This document shows, in pieces, positions 17,197-26,254 of a stretch of DNA of 64,000 nt. Every line of letters begins with the position of its first letter. Within the stretch, counting starts at the first letter, position 1. This stretch comes from Thalassoglobus sp. JC818 (GTDB lineage: Bacteria > Planctomycetota > Planctomycetia > Planctomycetales > Planctomycetaceae). The notes under the pieces are model-generated. The model was not told the DNA's origin and did not search any database. It saw only the letters and a program-made list of their open reading frames with translations. Where the stretch lies: positions 124,001 to 188,000 of the forward strand of contig NZ_JBFEFI010000006.1 in assembly GCF_040717535.1 (NCBI RefSeq). The letters are read 5' to 3'. Both the position numbers and the translations under genes were made by a program.

Positions 17197-19242
17197 CTAA
17201 CGCTTCCGATTCTTGTTCTTCTTGGAATACTTCCGTCCGCTTGCGTTACGCTGGGCATTTCCCTGTGCTTCGTCGGCTGCGATTCGCAACTTCTCAAAGA
17301 ACCCCGGTTCTCGATCCGGCTGGTCGACGACCTCTGGTTTCACAGGACCGCTCAACGCTTCGGTGTCGATGTCAGGCCCCTTTTGATTCTTCAAAAGGAG
17401 ACGTTCGCAGATCCCCCACAAACTGGATGAGATGAAGTACAAGCAGAGACCAGCTGGAACGCGATAGAAGGCGAAGCCGATCGCGATCATCATGAAGTTC
17501 ATCATCTTATATGTCATCGCCTGCTCCTCAGAAGTTGGAGGCGGCGTGAACATTTTCTGCTGAACAATGAACAGGATGACAGTCAGAATCGGCAACAGGT
17601 TGAACTCAGTATAGCCGAGCCATGGGACCGTGAACCCAAGTTGGAACAAGGCATCTGGAGCAGCCAGATTGTCGATCCACAAAAAACGTGCGAGACGCAG
17701 ATCGACCGCCTGATAAAGCGATGTATACAACCCCCAGAAAATTGGAAGCTGCAGAAGCGCTGGCAGACAGCCGTACAGCGGATGATAGTCGTGCTTCTTC
17801 TGAAACGCTCGATAAGCCTTCGCAAACTCTTCGGGTTTATCTTTGTACTTGTCCTGAAGCTCTTTCAGCTTCGGCGCGAGGACCTTCATCTTTTCCGATT
17901 CGATGGCCTGCTTCTTGGAGATCGGGAACATCAGTCCACGCACCAGAACGGTCAGCAGGATGATCGCAAACGCATACGGAAGGCCGACCCAGTTGTGGAA
18001 GAATCCGAGCACGCCAAGCATGAGTTTGGCAATCGCCGAGAACCAGCCGAGACGAACGACCTCCTCAGCACCGAGCGGACGCAAGAGTTGAGTCCGTTTC
18101 GGTCCGAAAAAGACGTCGAACGTGTGTTTGACTTCGCCTCCCGCCGGGACTGCCTGCTTCCGCGAATTCATCATGAAAGAAAAATCGCTTCGCTCGGGCT
18201 TCTCCGCTTCGACGAGCAATTGCGGTTCGACCGAATCAAACCACTGGACGACCGTCTCTTCGTCTCCGCGTTCCGGGAAGACCAATGCTGCGAAAAATTG
18301 GACGTCGAGGCCAGCATAGTGAATCGGTGCTCGCCAGGCTGTGACAGGTTTCCCCCCGTCTCTGGCTCGGTCAAACTGCTTGACAATCTCTTGAGCCTGC
18401 AGATGGATCGAGGTGAAGTCCGTTGGATCGGAGGGATCATCGATCGTCGCGATGTCGATTTCGCGGAAAGATCGCGTGTTGTCGACGTTCTCAAGCGGGA
18501 CGCCGACTGGTCCCTGCAACGAATACGCAGTCTCTAGAGACTTGTCTTTCAGATTCCGAAGGACCACGTCCATGTTCAGCATGTAGCCGTTCGGTGATTC
18601 GTCCCGTAGCTCCAGTTCAGCTTTGGAAATCCGATATGATTTCACGACTTCCAGCGACCCATCGGGAGCTGGATAGCGGAGCGTGACGGAATCGGGCGAC
18701 TGTTCGACAACTTCCCACTCAACTTCGTTCAGCGAAGTGTTGAATTCGGCAAGCTGGCTGTCGATTTGAGCCACTGACATCTCGAACGAATTAGGAACTC
18801 GTTCGTCGCTGCCACCTGAGATTGGATTGCCGATGACTTTCAGCTGTTCTTTGCGATTGAGCGTTGTGTATCGAGGGTCTGTCAGAATCACCCAGTCGAC
18901 CGCACCGCCTCGCGAGTTGATTTGAGCCTGAATGAGATAGCCAGCATCAAACCCCTCGTCACCCAGTGTCACCAGCTTGTTTGGAAACTCTGTGAGATCC
19001 TGTTTCGCTGGATCATCTTCCGGGGCTGGTTCGTCAGCGGCAGGTTGCTTGTCATCGTCGGATGGCTCGGCATCTGAGTTCGCCAACTCTTCGTTGACGT
19101 CTGCGTCAGGCTCAGCCTGCTCTTCGACCTGTTGCTGGGGAGGGGGAAACATCCCCGGAAACAACTGAGGCGCGACCTTCGACCAGACAAGGAAGAAGAT
19201 CATCGTCAGTATGACGAAGAACATGTAGCGACGCTGGTCCAT
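17197..19242 (-). CDS. yidC: Membrane protein insertase YidC
   Basis: YidC/Oxa1 insertase placing membrane proteins into the inner membrane, alone or with Sec. Seen: a first membrane helix (residues 7-24); an acidic linker rich in Glu/Asp/Pro (30-70); a large periplasmic beta domain (about 80-390); and the conserved C-terminal core with helices near 415-445, 484-514, 547-566 and 582-611. The core includes VRGLMFPISKKQAIESEKM and YGCLPALLQLPIFWGLYTSL, typical of the family. The tail is strongly basic (KYSKKNKNRKR), a ribosome-binding feature in homologues. The ATG at 19242 is preceded by a CGGTC/GACCG inverted repeat and a distant AAAGGAA; the TTG nine bases upstream is possible. Length 681 residues is long but within the planctomycete range. 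Confidence 0.94.
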   Translation of the reverse strand: MDQRRYMFFVILTMIFFLVWSKVAPQLFPGMFPPPQQQVEEQAEPDADVNEELANSDAEPSDDDKQPAADEPAPEDDPAKQDLTEFPNKLVTLGDEGFDAGYLIQAQINSRGGAVDWVILTDPRYTTLNRKEQLKVIGNPISGGSDERVPNSFEMSVAQIDSQLAEFNTSLNEVEWEVVEQSPDSVTLRYPAPDGSLEVVKSYRISKAELELRDESPNGYMLNMDVVLRNLKDKSLETAYSLQGPVGVPLENVDNTRSFREIDIATIDDPSDPTDFTSIHLQAQEIVKQFDRARDGGKPVTAWRAPIHYAGLDVQFFAALVFPERGDEETVVQWFDSVEPQLLVEAEKPERSDFSFMMNSRKQAVPAGGEVKHTFDVFFGPKRTQLLRPLGAEEVVRLGWFSAIAKLMLGVLGFFHNWVGLPYAFAIILLTVLVRGLMFPISKKQAIESEKMKVLAPKLKELQDKYKDKPEEFAKAYRAFQKKHDYHPLYGCLPALLQLPIFWGLYTSLYQAVDLRLARFLWIDNLAAPDALFQLGFTVPWLGYTEFNLLPILTVILFIVQQKMFTPPPTSEEQAMTYKMMNFMMIAIGFAFYRVPAGLCLYFISSSLWGICERLLLKNQKGPDIDTEALSGPVKPEVVDQPDREPGFFEKLRIAADEAQGNAQRNASGRKYSKKNKNRKR

Positions 19243-19870
19243 GAGACGCAATGACGGTCCGAATGACCGTTCCTTTCAAAAGTCAACAACTGCCTGTTCT
19301 GCGAGCCAGAATTCACACCGCAGATTTGACTTGCTCCGTCCTGAACCCGCAAGTTCGGCACAAAACAAGTTCTGAGGGAGGATTCCCAAACCGATCTTTT
19401 GAGTGAATTCGAAAACACTCACTCAGTGAAATACGGTTTCAGAACATCCATCGGAACAATCTGAAGCGGGATCGGGCGAGACAGAATGCCTGTCTAGACA
19501 TTCGCTGGAAATGCCCCACTCTTAGACCATTTTCATGGTTTCTCGACGCTCGCCTGAACTCGTTTCTGTCGATGAATGCTCGTTTTCTCGTGTGAATCGC
19601 TGCAAACCAGAGATAAAGATGCTCTCGATCACATTGAATAATCTGCATTGCTCCGGAGTTTCTTGTGAGCTTGTCGTAATCCTCGGCAGACCTGCATGAA
19701 GGCAGCAAAGGCCAGGGAGACGAGAATGCCCGACGCTCCGAAAGTGCTGACATTATGAGAAACTTGCCGCCAATGACCAGCAGCGGACCCGGCAATTCTC
19801 AGGAATCGCACTCTGCAGGGGAAAGTCTCGGAAATTTTCGAGTCAGACCGAAGAACTGAGACGAAGCGAA
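19243..19870. other. 628-bp gap with no supported gene
   Basis: This stretch between yidC and the metallophosphoesterase gene has only short, poorly coding frames on both strands. It holds a CGGTCCGAATGACCG inverted repeat just upstream of yidC (19256-19270). I recognise no RNA gene in it. Most likely it carries the yidC promoter and decayed sequence. Confidence 0.5.
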
Positions 19871-20614
19871 TTATCGTCCATCTCGAAGCCGGTCGCCGAG
19901 AAAGTTGTCAAGATCGGGAATTGGGTAGATCTTGGCAATTGTTTTCTCGAAGTCGTATCCGGTGCGGCAGAAGTGGACCGTGCGATCTTCAATGACAACG
20001 TAACTCGCTTTCGGATTGCCATCGCGCGGCTGTCCGACTGACCCGACATTTACGAGCACTTTGGTCGTTTCGAGCTGATACTGATGCCCAATTTCATCAG
20101 GTGAATAGAAGTTGTAGTCTTCTGTGAAGACACCTGGAATGTGCGTGTGGCCCTGAAAACAGAAATTGTCCACCAGCCCGAAGATTCTTTCCATCTTCCG
20201 CTGGTTGTAGACATCTTCAGGGAAGACGTACTCGTTCAATGGATTGCGTGCTGAACCGTGGACGAAGAGAAACGGTTCTTCTCGCTTCATCCGCGGAAGT
20301 TCCCCAAGAAATTCCCAGCGACGCTCATTTCCGTTGGGATCGCCCTGCTCCAGCATGGTACGGGTCCAGAAAATGGCTCGCTCTGCTCCGGCATTAAATC
20401 CATCCGGATCGAACAAGGCAGCCTGGTCATGGTTCCCCAGAATGGTCACCTGACAGTTTTCCATCACCAGATCGATACATTCACGCGGGTTTGGCCCATA
20501 CCCAATGATGTCGCCCAGGCAGTAAATCTCTGTAATGCCTTTCGACTTGATCTCGCTCAAAACCGCTTCAAGAGCTTCGAGGTTGCCATGAATGTCACTG
20601 ATTATGGCTCGCAA
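19871..20614 (-). CDS. Calcineurin-like metallophosphoesterase (YfcE/MJ0936 type)
   Basis: Binuclear-metal phosphoesterase, probably a cytosolic phosphodiesterase. Seen in order: SDIHGN (residues 6-11), [10 protein letters not shown] near 34, GNHDQA near 60, a VHGS motif near 119 and GHTHIPG near 155, which are the five metal/catalytic blocks. A C-terminal beta segment includes [12 protein letters not shown] near 188. Length 247 residues is normal. The start is a TTG at 20614; no later codon is possible because the first metal Asp is residue 7. Physiological substrate cannot be told. Confidence 0.88.
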   Translation of the reverse strand: MRAIISDIHGNLEALEAVLSEIKSKGITEIYCLGDIIGYGPNPRECIDLVMENCQVTILGNHDQAALFDPDGFNAGAERAIFWTRTMLEQGDPNGNERRWEFLGELPRMKREEPFLFVHGSARNPLNEYVFPEDVYNQRKMERIFGLVDNFCFQGHTHIPGVFTEDYNFYSPDEIGHQYQLETTKVLVNVGSVGQPRDGNPKASYVVIEDRTVHFCRTGYDFEKTIAKIYPIPDLDNFLGDRLRDGR

Positions 20615-20735
20615 CCGGATATCTCACTTCGTCATTTGAGTCAAAAAATACGTTAAGAAAGGCAAACAGAAGTTTAAGTGAGGGGATGATCGACGGTCAA
20701 CCTCCGTGTGCCCACGTTGCGGGGAGACTCATGAC

Positions 20736-23081
20736 TTATCGCAAGTCCACGGGATCCATGTCAATCACCATGTCAACCTCGGCCGCTAATTTCATAGTCG
20801 GCACAAACTCTCTCCAAACTTCTTCGATCTGTTGTTGATCGGGACTTGTGAGTTGAAAATGATAACGAAAATACTTCCTGAGACGGAGAATCGGCGCTGG
20901 AGCCGGACCCAGAACACGAATCGGACGATTGCCCGCCTGAATTCGCTCTCGCAGTAATTGGCAGATGCGTTGTGATTCCGCCTGCACAATCCTCTCATCC
21001 AGCGCACGCAGAATGACTCGGGCCATTGATTGAAATGGAGGAGCCTGCATGACCTTTCGTTGTTGCAGTTCGTACTTGGCAAAACCATCGAAGTCATGAC
21101 GTGCTGCAAACTGAATAATTGGCTCATCCGGATTCAATGTCTGCACAAGGACGCGTCCCTGTTTGTCACCCCGACCGGTTCGTCCCGCGACTTGAGAGAT
21201 GAGATGAAACGTCCGCTCGCCAGCCCGAAGATCCGGCTGATACAGGAGAGTGTCGGCATCGATCACTCCCACCAGAGTGACGTTCGGAAAATCCAGCCCC
21301 TTCGCGATCATCTGCGTGCCCAGCAATAGATCGATGTCGTGCTCGCGAAACCGCTCGAGAACTTCGTCGTGACTGCCGGGCTTCCGCATGGAGTCGCTGT
21401 CCATACGTGCGATTCGAGCATCAGGGAACTTGCTGATGACTTCAGCTTCCAGTCGCTGAGTCCCTGTCCCGATCAACCTCAACCCCGGCTGATTGCATGT
21501 CGGACAACGCTCCGGGGACTCCATTTCGAAGTCGCAGCTGTGACAAACCAATCTGCTGCGGTCTTTGTGCCATGTCAGACTGACATCACAGTCCGGACAC
21601 GTCACCCCCTTGCACTTGCCGCACCAAAGGACGGGAGAGTAGCCGCGCAAGTTGAGGAACAGAATGCCCTGCCCGCCGGCTTTCAGTGCGACCTGAATCG
21701 CGTTCGTCATGGCTCGACCGAGAGAGTGTCGACGCTGGATGAAGGGATCGTTTCGAATATCAACAATACTGACCGGAGGCAGAGGCCGTTGTTCGACTCG
21801 CTCCTTCAACACGATGCGTCGATCATTCCCCTCCATGGTCCGCTTGAGCGTTTCGAGAGTAGGAGTTGCAGTCCCGAGAATGAGGGGGATATTTTCTCGT
21901 CGCGCTCGTTCCCGGGCCACTTCTCGTGCGTGATACCTCGGCACCGACTGTTGCTTGAAAGTCGTTTCGTGTTCCTCGTCGATGACGATCAGTCCCAAAT
22001 GAGGAACGGGAGCGAAGACCGCGCTTCTCGCGCCGACGACAACTTGTACATCTCCACTGGCAATTTGTTGCCAATGCCAGTGTCGGTCAGAGTCGCTCAA
22101 GTGGCTATGCAGGACGGCGACGGAATCAAATCTCGCGCGAAACCTGCGGATCGTTTGGGGAGTCAAACTGATTTCCGGAACCAGCACAATCGCCTGCCGG
22201 CCATAGCTGATCACCTCTCGAATCGCTTGAATGTAGACCTCAGTCTTACCGCTTCCGGTGACACCGTGGAGAAGGAATGTTTCGTGGCGTGAATCTCGCA
22301 ACACCTTCAGAATTTCCTGAAGGGCAGCTGACTGTTCCGAGTTGAGTTTCAAATCCTCCTGACGTTTCGCTTCGATCCCATCGATGCTGTGAGTCGAAAC
22401 TCGTCGTCGTTCTGGAACAATCAGGTTTTTCTTTTTGAGAGAGTCAATCGGAGAAACCCCGCACCCGGCGGCAGCAGAGAGTTCATCGACCCTCATCGGC
22501 TCGTCAGATTGCAGCAGCAGGTTCAAAACAGTCTGTTGCTTGGAAGGCAATTTCAACGTTTTGAGGTCCGGCAACGAGTCAGCCACTCGATAGAAAACGA
22601 TCTCGCGTGTCCCTGCCTGACGTTTCACCCCGGCCGGAATCACAGACTCTAAAACTTGCCCCCAACCGCTCAGATAGCGTCCAGCAATCCATTCGGTCAG
22701 GTCGAGCATCGACGGCGACAACAACGGTTCTCGATCGCAGATCTCGGCGAGAGATTTCAGCTTCTTGCCTGGCGTCCCGCCGACACTGGTTCTCACGCAA
22801 TATCCCAGCGTCGACGAATTTCCTCTCCCGAACGGAACTCGGACTCGCTGGCCAGGCTGAATGAGTTCTCGGAGGTCGTCCGGAACGATGTATCGATAGA
22901 CCGTGTCCAGTGGGCGGTTGAAAACAACTTCTGCGATCAATTGATCGTTGGCTGCTTCAATCTCCCATGGGGACAGGTCCGGCTGATCGTCAAACAATCC
23001 TGGTTGTCGAGCTTCAGACACAGCGCGCCAATACGACCAAATAGAGAAAATAGCGACTTTAGAAGAAACCGCTGCGATCAC
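20736..23081 (-). CDS. priA: Primosomal protein N' (replication restart helicase PriA)
   Basis: PriA binds stalled forks, unwinds the lagging arm and reloads the replisome. Seen: the 3'-end-binding domain (about residues 45-140, DTVYRYIVP onward), Walker A in GVTGSGKTEVY near 272, the DEEH box in LIVIDEEHETTFK near 365, and an internal zinc region with four CxxC pairs (CGKC, CPDC, CHSC, CPTC; near 485-530). The GTGTQRLEAEV segment follows, then helicase motifs through GRTGRGDKQGRV. All eight zinc cysteines are present. The start at 23081 precedes 20 residues without similarity to PriA; a GTG at 23021 (SEARQPGLF) may be the real start. Divergent from the lipoprotein gene. Confidence 0.94.
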   Translation of the reverse strand: MIAAVSSKVAIFSIWSYWRAVSEARQPGLFDDQPDLSPWEIEAANDQLIAEVVFNRPLDTVYRYIVPDDLRELIQPGQRVRVPFGRGNSSTLGYCVRTSVGGTPGKKLKSLAEICDREPLLSPSMLDLTEWIAGRYLSGWGQVLESVIPAGVKRQAGTREIVFYRVADSLPDLKTLKLPSKQQTVLNLLLQSDEPMRVDELSAAAGCGVSPIDSLKKKNLIVPERRRVSTHSIDGIEAKRQEDLKLNSEQSAALQEILKVLRDSRHETFLLHGVTGSGKTEVYIQAIREVISYGRQAIVLVPEISLTPQTIRRFRARFDSVAVLHSHLSDSDRHWHWQQIASGDVQVVVGARSAVFAPVPHLGLIVIDEEHETTFKQQSVPRYHAREVARERARRENIPLILGTATPTLETLKRTMEGNDRRIVLKERVEQRPLPPVSIVDIRNDPFIQRRHSLGRAMTNAIQVALKAGGQGILFLNLRGYSPVLWCGKCKGVTCPDCDVSLTWHKDRSRLVCHSCDFEMESPERCPTCNQPGLRLIGTGTQRLEAEVISKFPDARIARMDSDSMRKPGSHDEVLERFREHDIDLLLGTQMIAKGLDFPNVTLVGVIDADTLLYQPDLRAGERTFHLISQVAGRTGRGDKQGRVLVQTLNPDEPIIQFAARHDFDGFAKYELQQRKVMQAPPFQSMARVILRALDERIVQAESQRICQLLRERIQAGNRPIRVLGPAPAPILRLRKYFRYHFQLTSPDQQQIEEVWREFVPTMKLAAEVDMVIDMDPVDLR

Positions 23082-23241
23082 TTCGCGGGAAAACTTTTGG
23101 CAATTCTTTCCACTTCAGCAAAGAGCGTCAACCGCAGCCAATACTGATCTTGTTCCAAGTTTTCGCATGACTTAGCGTCCAGAAGAAGTTCCACATCAAA
23201 GCGCCATTTACTTACATCAAATCGGCCAGGATGCCGAAAAC

Positions 23242-25047
23242 ATGCTCCGGCACGACGCCATTTTCAAACTTGTTCTACTCCTGCTGATGTCGGTTGGCTG
23301 CCAATCGACATCGGGCACACAGAACCGGTCTGTCTTGTCGTTCCTGAATCGAAATGCGACTCCAAACACACCTGAACGACAGGTGCAGACCTTCGAACAA
23401 GCCATGGCCGGCTTCGAAGAGTCAACACCCGACGAGCTGCCCGAAGAACCGTCTTCCGATCTGGCTTCAGTCCCGCCAGACACCCCAAAGCCCGTGGTTC
23501 AACTCGCCTCACACATCGAGATTGAACCGGTCCAATCGGGGGAACATCCCCCAGCGGCCCCTCCGGTTTCTTCTCAGCGCTTTGTTCATGACGCTGAGAC
23601 ACAAACGCTCATCAATACAGCCCTTCGAAATCTCAGCGAAGCGGAACAAGTTGAGTGGAGAGAATACTTCGCAACGGTTGACTCTCGAATGGTTCCATTT
23701 GTTCTGAGTGCTCAGCAGCAAAACCGGAATCCCGGAGATGACCAGCTTCGCGATCGAACTCACGAACAGAATTCCGGCCCGGAAATCGTGGAGAACCAAC
23801 CTTCGCTGTTGAAGATCCTCGAAGAAGAAATGCCCAAACCGCTTCAGAATGGACAAGAAAACGTCGCGGAGTCGGAAGGAGAAGAAATCGTGCAGACCGG
23901 GCATCTGTTCGATCGCTCATCCAGAAACGCCGCCCAGGACACGCTTGCGAGTGCCGACACGCCACCTCAGCTGACTCAAGAAACTTCCAAAGTGCCTCCT
24001 CTTCTGCAAGCCCCCGAAGCTGAGGAGGCTGAAAGCTCAACCGCGGTCCCGGAAGCGATACGAGATCTTCCCGGTCGACTCCGCTCGCTGACCGAATGGG
24101 ACAGTCCAATCCGACTGCGTGGAAAAGATGACAGCAGCAATTCGAAATCGTCCGAGCCTAACGCCAAACAGCCGTTGGGACTTCCCAAGATTCTCGGCGG
24201 TTCCTTCCTCAATCGAGAAGAGAGTGAACCGGCACCGTCGAACGTTGTCGTCGTCACTCCGTCGGAAGAGCTGTCACGACCACCGCATGCTGTGTCGAGT
24301 GATGAGAAAATGCACATCGCTCCGGGAGCGAAGCTGTGGGAAGATGAGCTGCAACGTCTGATCTCGTTAATGAGCGCAGAATCGATCGTCACGGGCGGAA
24401 CTGAATCCCTGTCTCCGAACGAATTGCGTCATCACGTCGCACTGCGATTGCTGATGCTGATTAACGGACAACCTGAACTCTCACAACAGCCGATTCCCGG
24501 TCTGACCGCTTCTGAACAGGAATTCTGGACGGCTCTCTTCTGGGGCCTGTCGTCCTACATTGATCAGGAAAACCCCGACGTCGCTGAACGGACGTCTCAA
24601 GCGATCAGTCAACTTCGACTGGCAACCAGTCACCTCGAAGTGACCGCTCGTTTGCGTTTGAAAAACGTTCTGTTCTGCCAGCGAATTGACGGATTCGGAA
24701 ACTACGAAACGTACCTGAGTGATCGATTCCGAGCTGGCCAGCGAGTTCTGATTTACTCTGAGATCAAGAACTTCACTAGCAAAATGACCGCCGACGGAGA
24801 GTACTCAACACGTATTCGGTCACTCCTTGAGATCTATGACACAACGACCGGGAACCGTGTTGATGCCAACGACTTCCCATCGACTGAAGATCTGTCGCGG
24901 ACTCAACGCTCGGACTACTATCACTCCTATCGAATTGACTTCCCGGAGCATCTCTCTGCTGGCAAGTACTCGCTGAAGATCACCATCGTGGATGAATCGA
25001 CTGGCAAACAGGCGAGTTCAGACATCCCATTCGAAATCGTCGACTAG
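23242..25047 (+). CDS. Lipoprotein of unknown function
   Basis: Seen: a signal peptide with lipobox LMSVGC, Cys about residue 20; a long low-complexity, acidic and Pro/Ser-rich middle (about 25-370) expected to be disordered; and a folded C-terminal part. That part has a helical region (about 370-470) followed by a beta-rich domain (LKNVLFCQRIDGFGNYETY to the end, about 475-601). I do not recognise a named domain. The ATG at 23242 follows AGGA. The layout (anchor, flexible stalk, globular end) suggests a periplasmic or cell-surface protein. It is divergent from priA and ends one base before the repeat at 25048. Confidence 0.75.
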   Translation: MLRHDAIFKLVLLLLMSVGCQSTSGTQNRSVLSFLNRNATPNTPERQVQTFEQAMAGFEESTPDELPEEPSSDLASVPPDTPKPVVQLASHIEIEPVQSGEHPPAAPPVSSQRFVHDAETQTLINTALRNLSEAEQVEWREYFATVDSRMVPFVLSAQQQNRNPGDDQLRDRTHEQNSGPEIVENQPSLLKILEEEMPKPLQNGQENVAESEGEEIVQTGHLFDRSSRNAAQDTLASADTPPQLTQETSKVPPLLQAPEAEEAESSTAVPEAIRDLPGRLRSLTEWDSPIRLRGKDDSSNSKSSEPNAKQPLGLPKILGGSFLNREESEPAPSNVVVVTPSEELSRPPHAVSSDEKMHIAPGAKLWEDELQRLISLMSAESIVTGGTESLSPNELRHHVALRLLMLINGQPELSQQPIPGLTASEQEFWTALFWGLSSYIDQENPDVAERTSQAISQLRLATSHLEVTARLRLKNVLFCQRIDGFGNYETYLSDRFRAGQRVLIYSEIKNFTSKMTADGEYSTRIRSLLEIYDTTTGNRVDANDFPSTEDLSRTQRSDYYHSYRIDFPEHLSAGKYSLKITIVDESTGKQASSDIPFEIVD

Positions 25048-25148
25048 CACACGTTGCTTTTTCCTGTGCACTCGCTTGCACGGTCTCATTCATTCGAAAG
25101 CTGAGTTTGCTCATGCGAGTCAGCGTGAACCAAATTTGAGAGTGTTCC
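25048..25148 (-). repeat. Dispersed intergenic repeat, copy 3
   Basis: This element fills the gap between the lipoprotein stop codon and the Fpg-like stop codon. Positions 25082-25148 align without gaps to 26188-26254 with 51 of 67 matches. The remaining part (minus-strand GCAAGCGAGTGCAC then AGCAAC) matches the second half of copy 2. It contains a small GTGCA/TGCAC stem at 25066-25081. Confidence 0.65.
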
Positions 25149-25154
25149 AAAGCA

Positions 25155-26048
25155 TCAGGCAGAACCTTCTTCCCAATCTTCGATGCGGCGAGGCCAGTCT
25201 GATTTCAATAGCCGAGACAACGAACGGTCCGCGAGAACCTTGCCTTTTGTCTGACAAGTCGCGCAATAGTTCGTCTCGTTGTCGGCATAGACGATCCGCT
25301 GAACGGGTGAACCGCACACCGGGCATGGCTCACCAAATTTTCCATGGACTGCCATTTCGCGATGAAACGCTGTGACCTTCTTCGGGAACCCACCTTTCGC
25401 CTTCTTTCGCAGCAGCGAAGTCCATCCAGTCATCACCTCTTGAGTCGCTGAATACAGACGTTCGACTTCTTCCGAGCTGAGTTTCTGAGTGTGTTGAATC
25501 GGAGAAAGCTGCGCGCGATGCAGGATTTCGTCGGAGTAAGCATTTCCGATTCCGCTGAAGAGCATCGGGCTGGTCAACTGCCGCTTGAGTGTTCGGTTCG
25601 TCAGTTGAAGTGACTGCTGAAACTCCTTGAGCGTGGCTGTCAGCACATCGATGCCGCCGGGATCGAGTTCTTCCAACTCTGAAGACCTCACGACATGCAG
25701 CGACGCACGTTTCTTCGTTCCAGCTTCTGTAAGGATCAACGTGCCGGTCGTGAATTCAAACTGAGCCAATCCATAACGCTTCGAAAACTGGTCGTCGGTG
25801 GCCTTCCACTGAAAACGTCCCGCGATCATCAAGTGAAAGACGTACCAGATTTCATTGTCGAAACCGATTGCGACTCGTTTGCCGAGCCTTCGCAACTCAG
25901 TCACACGGTGCTCGATGACCGTATCAACAGGCGGATCGAAGGTCCGCAGCAAGAACGGACTGACGATTTGCGACCGGACTAAAGTCGCTCCGACAATTCG
26001 ACTTTCGAGGGATTCGAGATAAATCGATATGTCGGGTAGTTCCGGCAT
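25155..26048 (-). CDS. Formamidopyrimidine-DNA glycosylase / endonuclease VIII family
   Basis: Base-excision repair glycosylase/AP lyase. Seen: the N-terminus MPELPD, with Pro2 as the catalytic nucleophile and Glu3; the beta-strand Lys in RRLGKRVAI near 57; the helix-two-turn-helix [18 protein letters not shown] near 165-185; and a C-terminal zinc finger [21 protein letters not shown] near 252-272. Length 297 residues is slightly longer than E. coli Fpg (269). The sequence [10 protein letters not shown] is intermediate between MutM and the bacterial Nei/Fpg-like group, so the preferred lesion (8-oxoG or oxidised pyrimidine) is not settled. Both flanks carry copies of the dispersed repeat. Confidence 0.88.
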   Translation of the reverse strand: MPELPDISIYLESLESRIVGATLVRSQIVSPFLLRTFDPPVDTVIEHRVTELRRLGKRVAIGFDNEIWYVFHLMIAGRFQWKATDDQFSKRYGLAQFEFTTGTLILTEAGTKKRASLHVVRSSELEELDPGGIDVLTATLKEFQQSLQLTNRTLKRQLTSPMLFSGIGNAYSDEILHRAQLSPIQHTQKLSSEEVERLYSATQEVMTGWTSLLRKKAKGGFPKKVTAFHREMAVHGKFGEPCPVCGSPVQRIVYADNETNYCATCQTKGKVLADRSLSRLLKSDWPRRIEDWEEGSA

Positions 26049-26144
26049 GGGCGATTGGTTGTTGGGAAAGAAGCTGATGGGCTGACGATATCAAATTCAA
26101 CAACCTCTGCGACAAACTTTCAACCGCGTCGATCCCCTCACTCA

Positions 26145-26254
26145 TCATTTTAGAGCAAGCTGCTCTTTCATACGCATGCGCTTCCGCGGTTTCACTCATT
26201 AAACACCTGAGTTCGCTCGAGCGAGTCAGTGCAAACCAAATTTCTAAGTGTTCT
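26145..26254 (-). repeat. Dispersed intergenic repeat, copy 4
   Basis: A full-length copy on the minus strand whose end overlaps the stop codon of the 2712-residue protein gene. The core contains the 10-bp palindrome CGCTCGAGCG. The far end carries AGAGCAGCTTGCTCT (minus strand), 14 of 15 bases identical to the palindrome that ends copy 2. Confidence 0.65.

Noticed and set aside
19439-19795. Minus-strand frame of 118 codons in the yidC upstream gap
   Set aside because: No ribosome-binding site, no protein-like composition, and a competing frame of similar quality overlaps it.
21339-22292. Plus-strand frame of 317 codons
   Set aside because: Antisense to the core of priA, whose helicase and zinc motifs are unmistakable.
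24110-24390. Frame overlapping the lipoprotein gene on the minus strand
   Set aside because: The plus-strand protein has a clear lipobox and continuous frame; the minus frame is a shadow.
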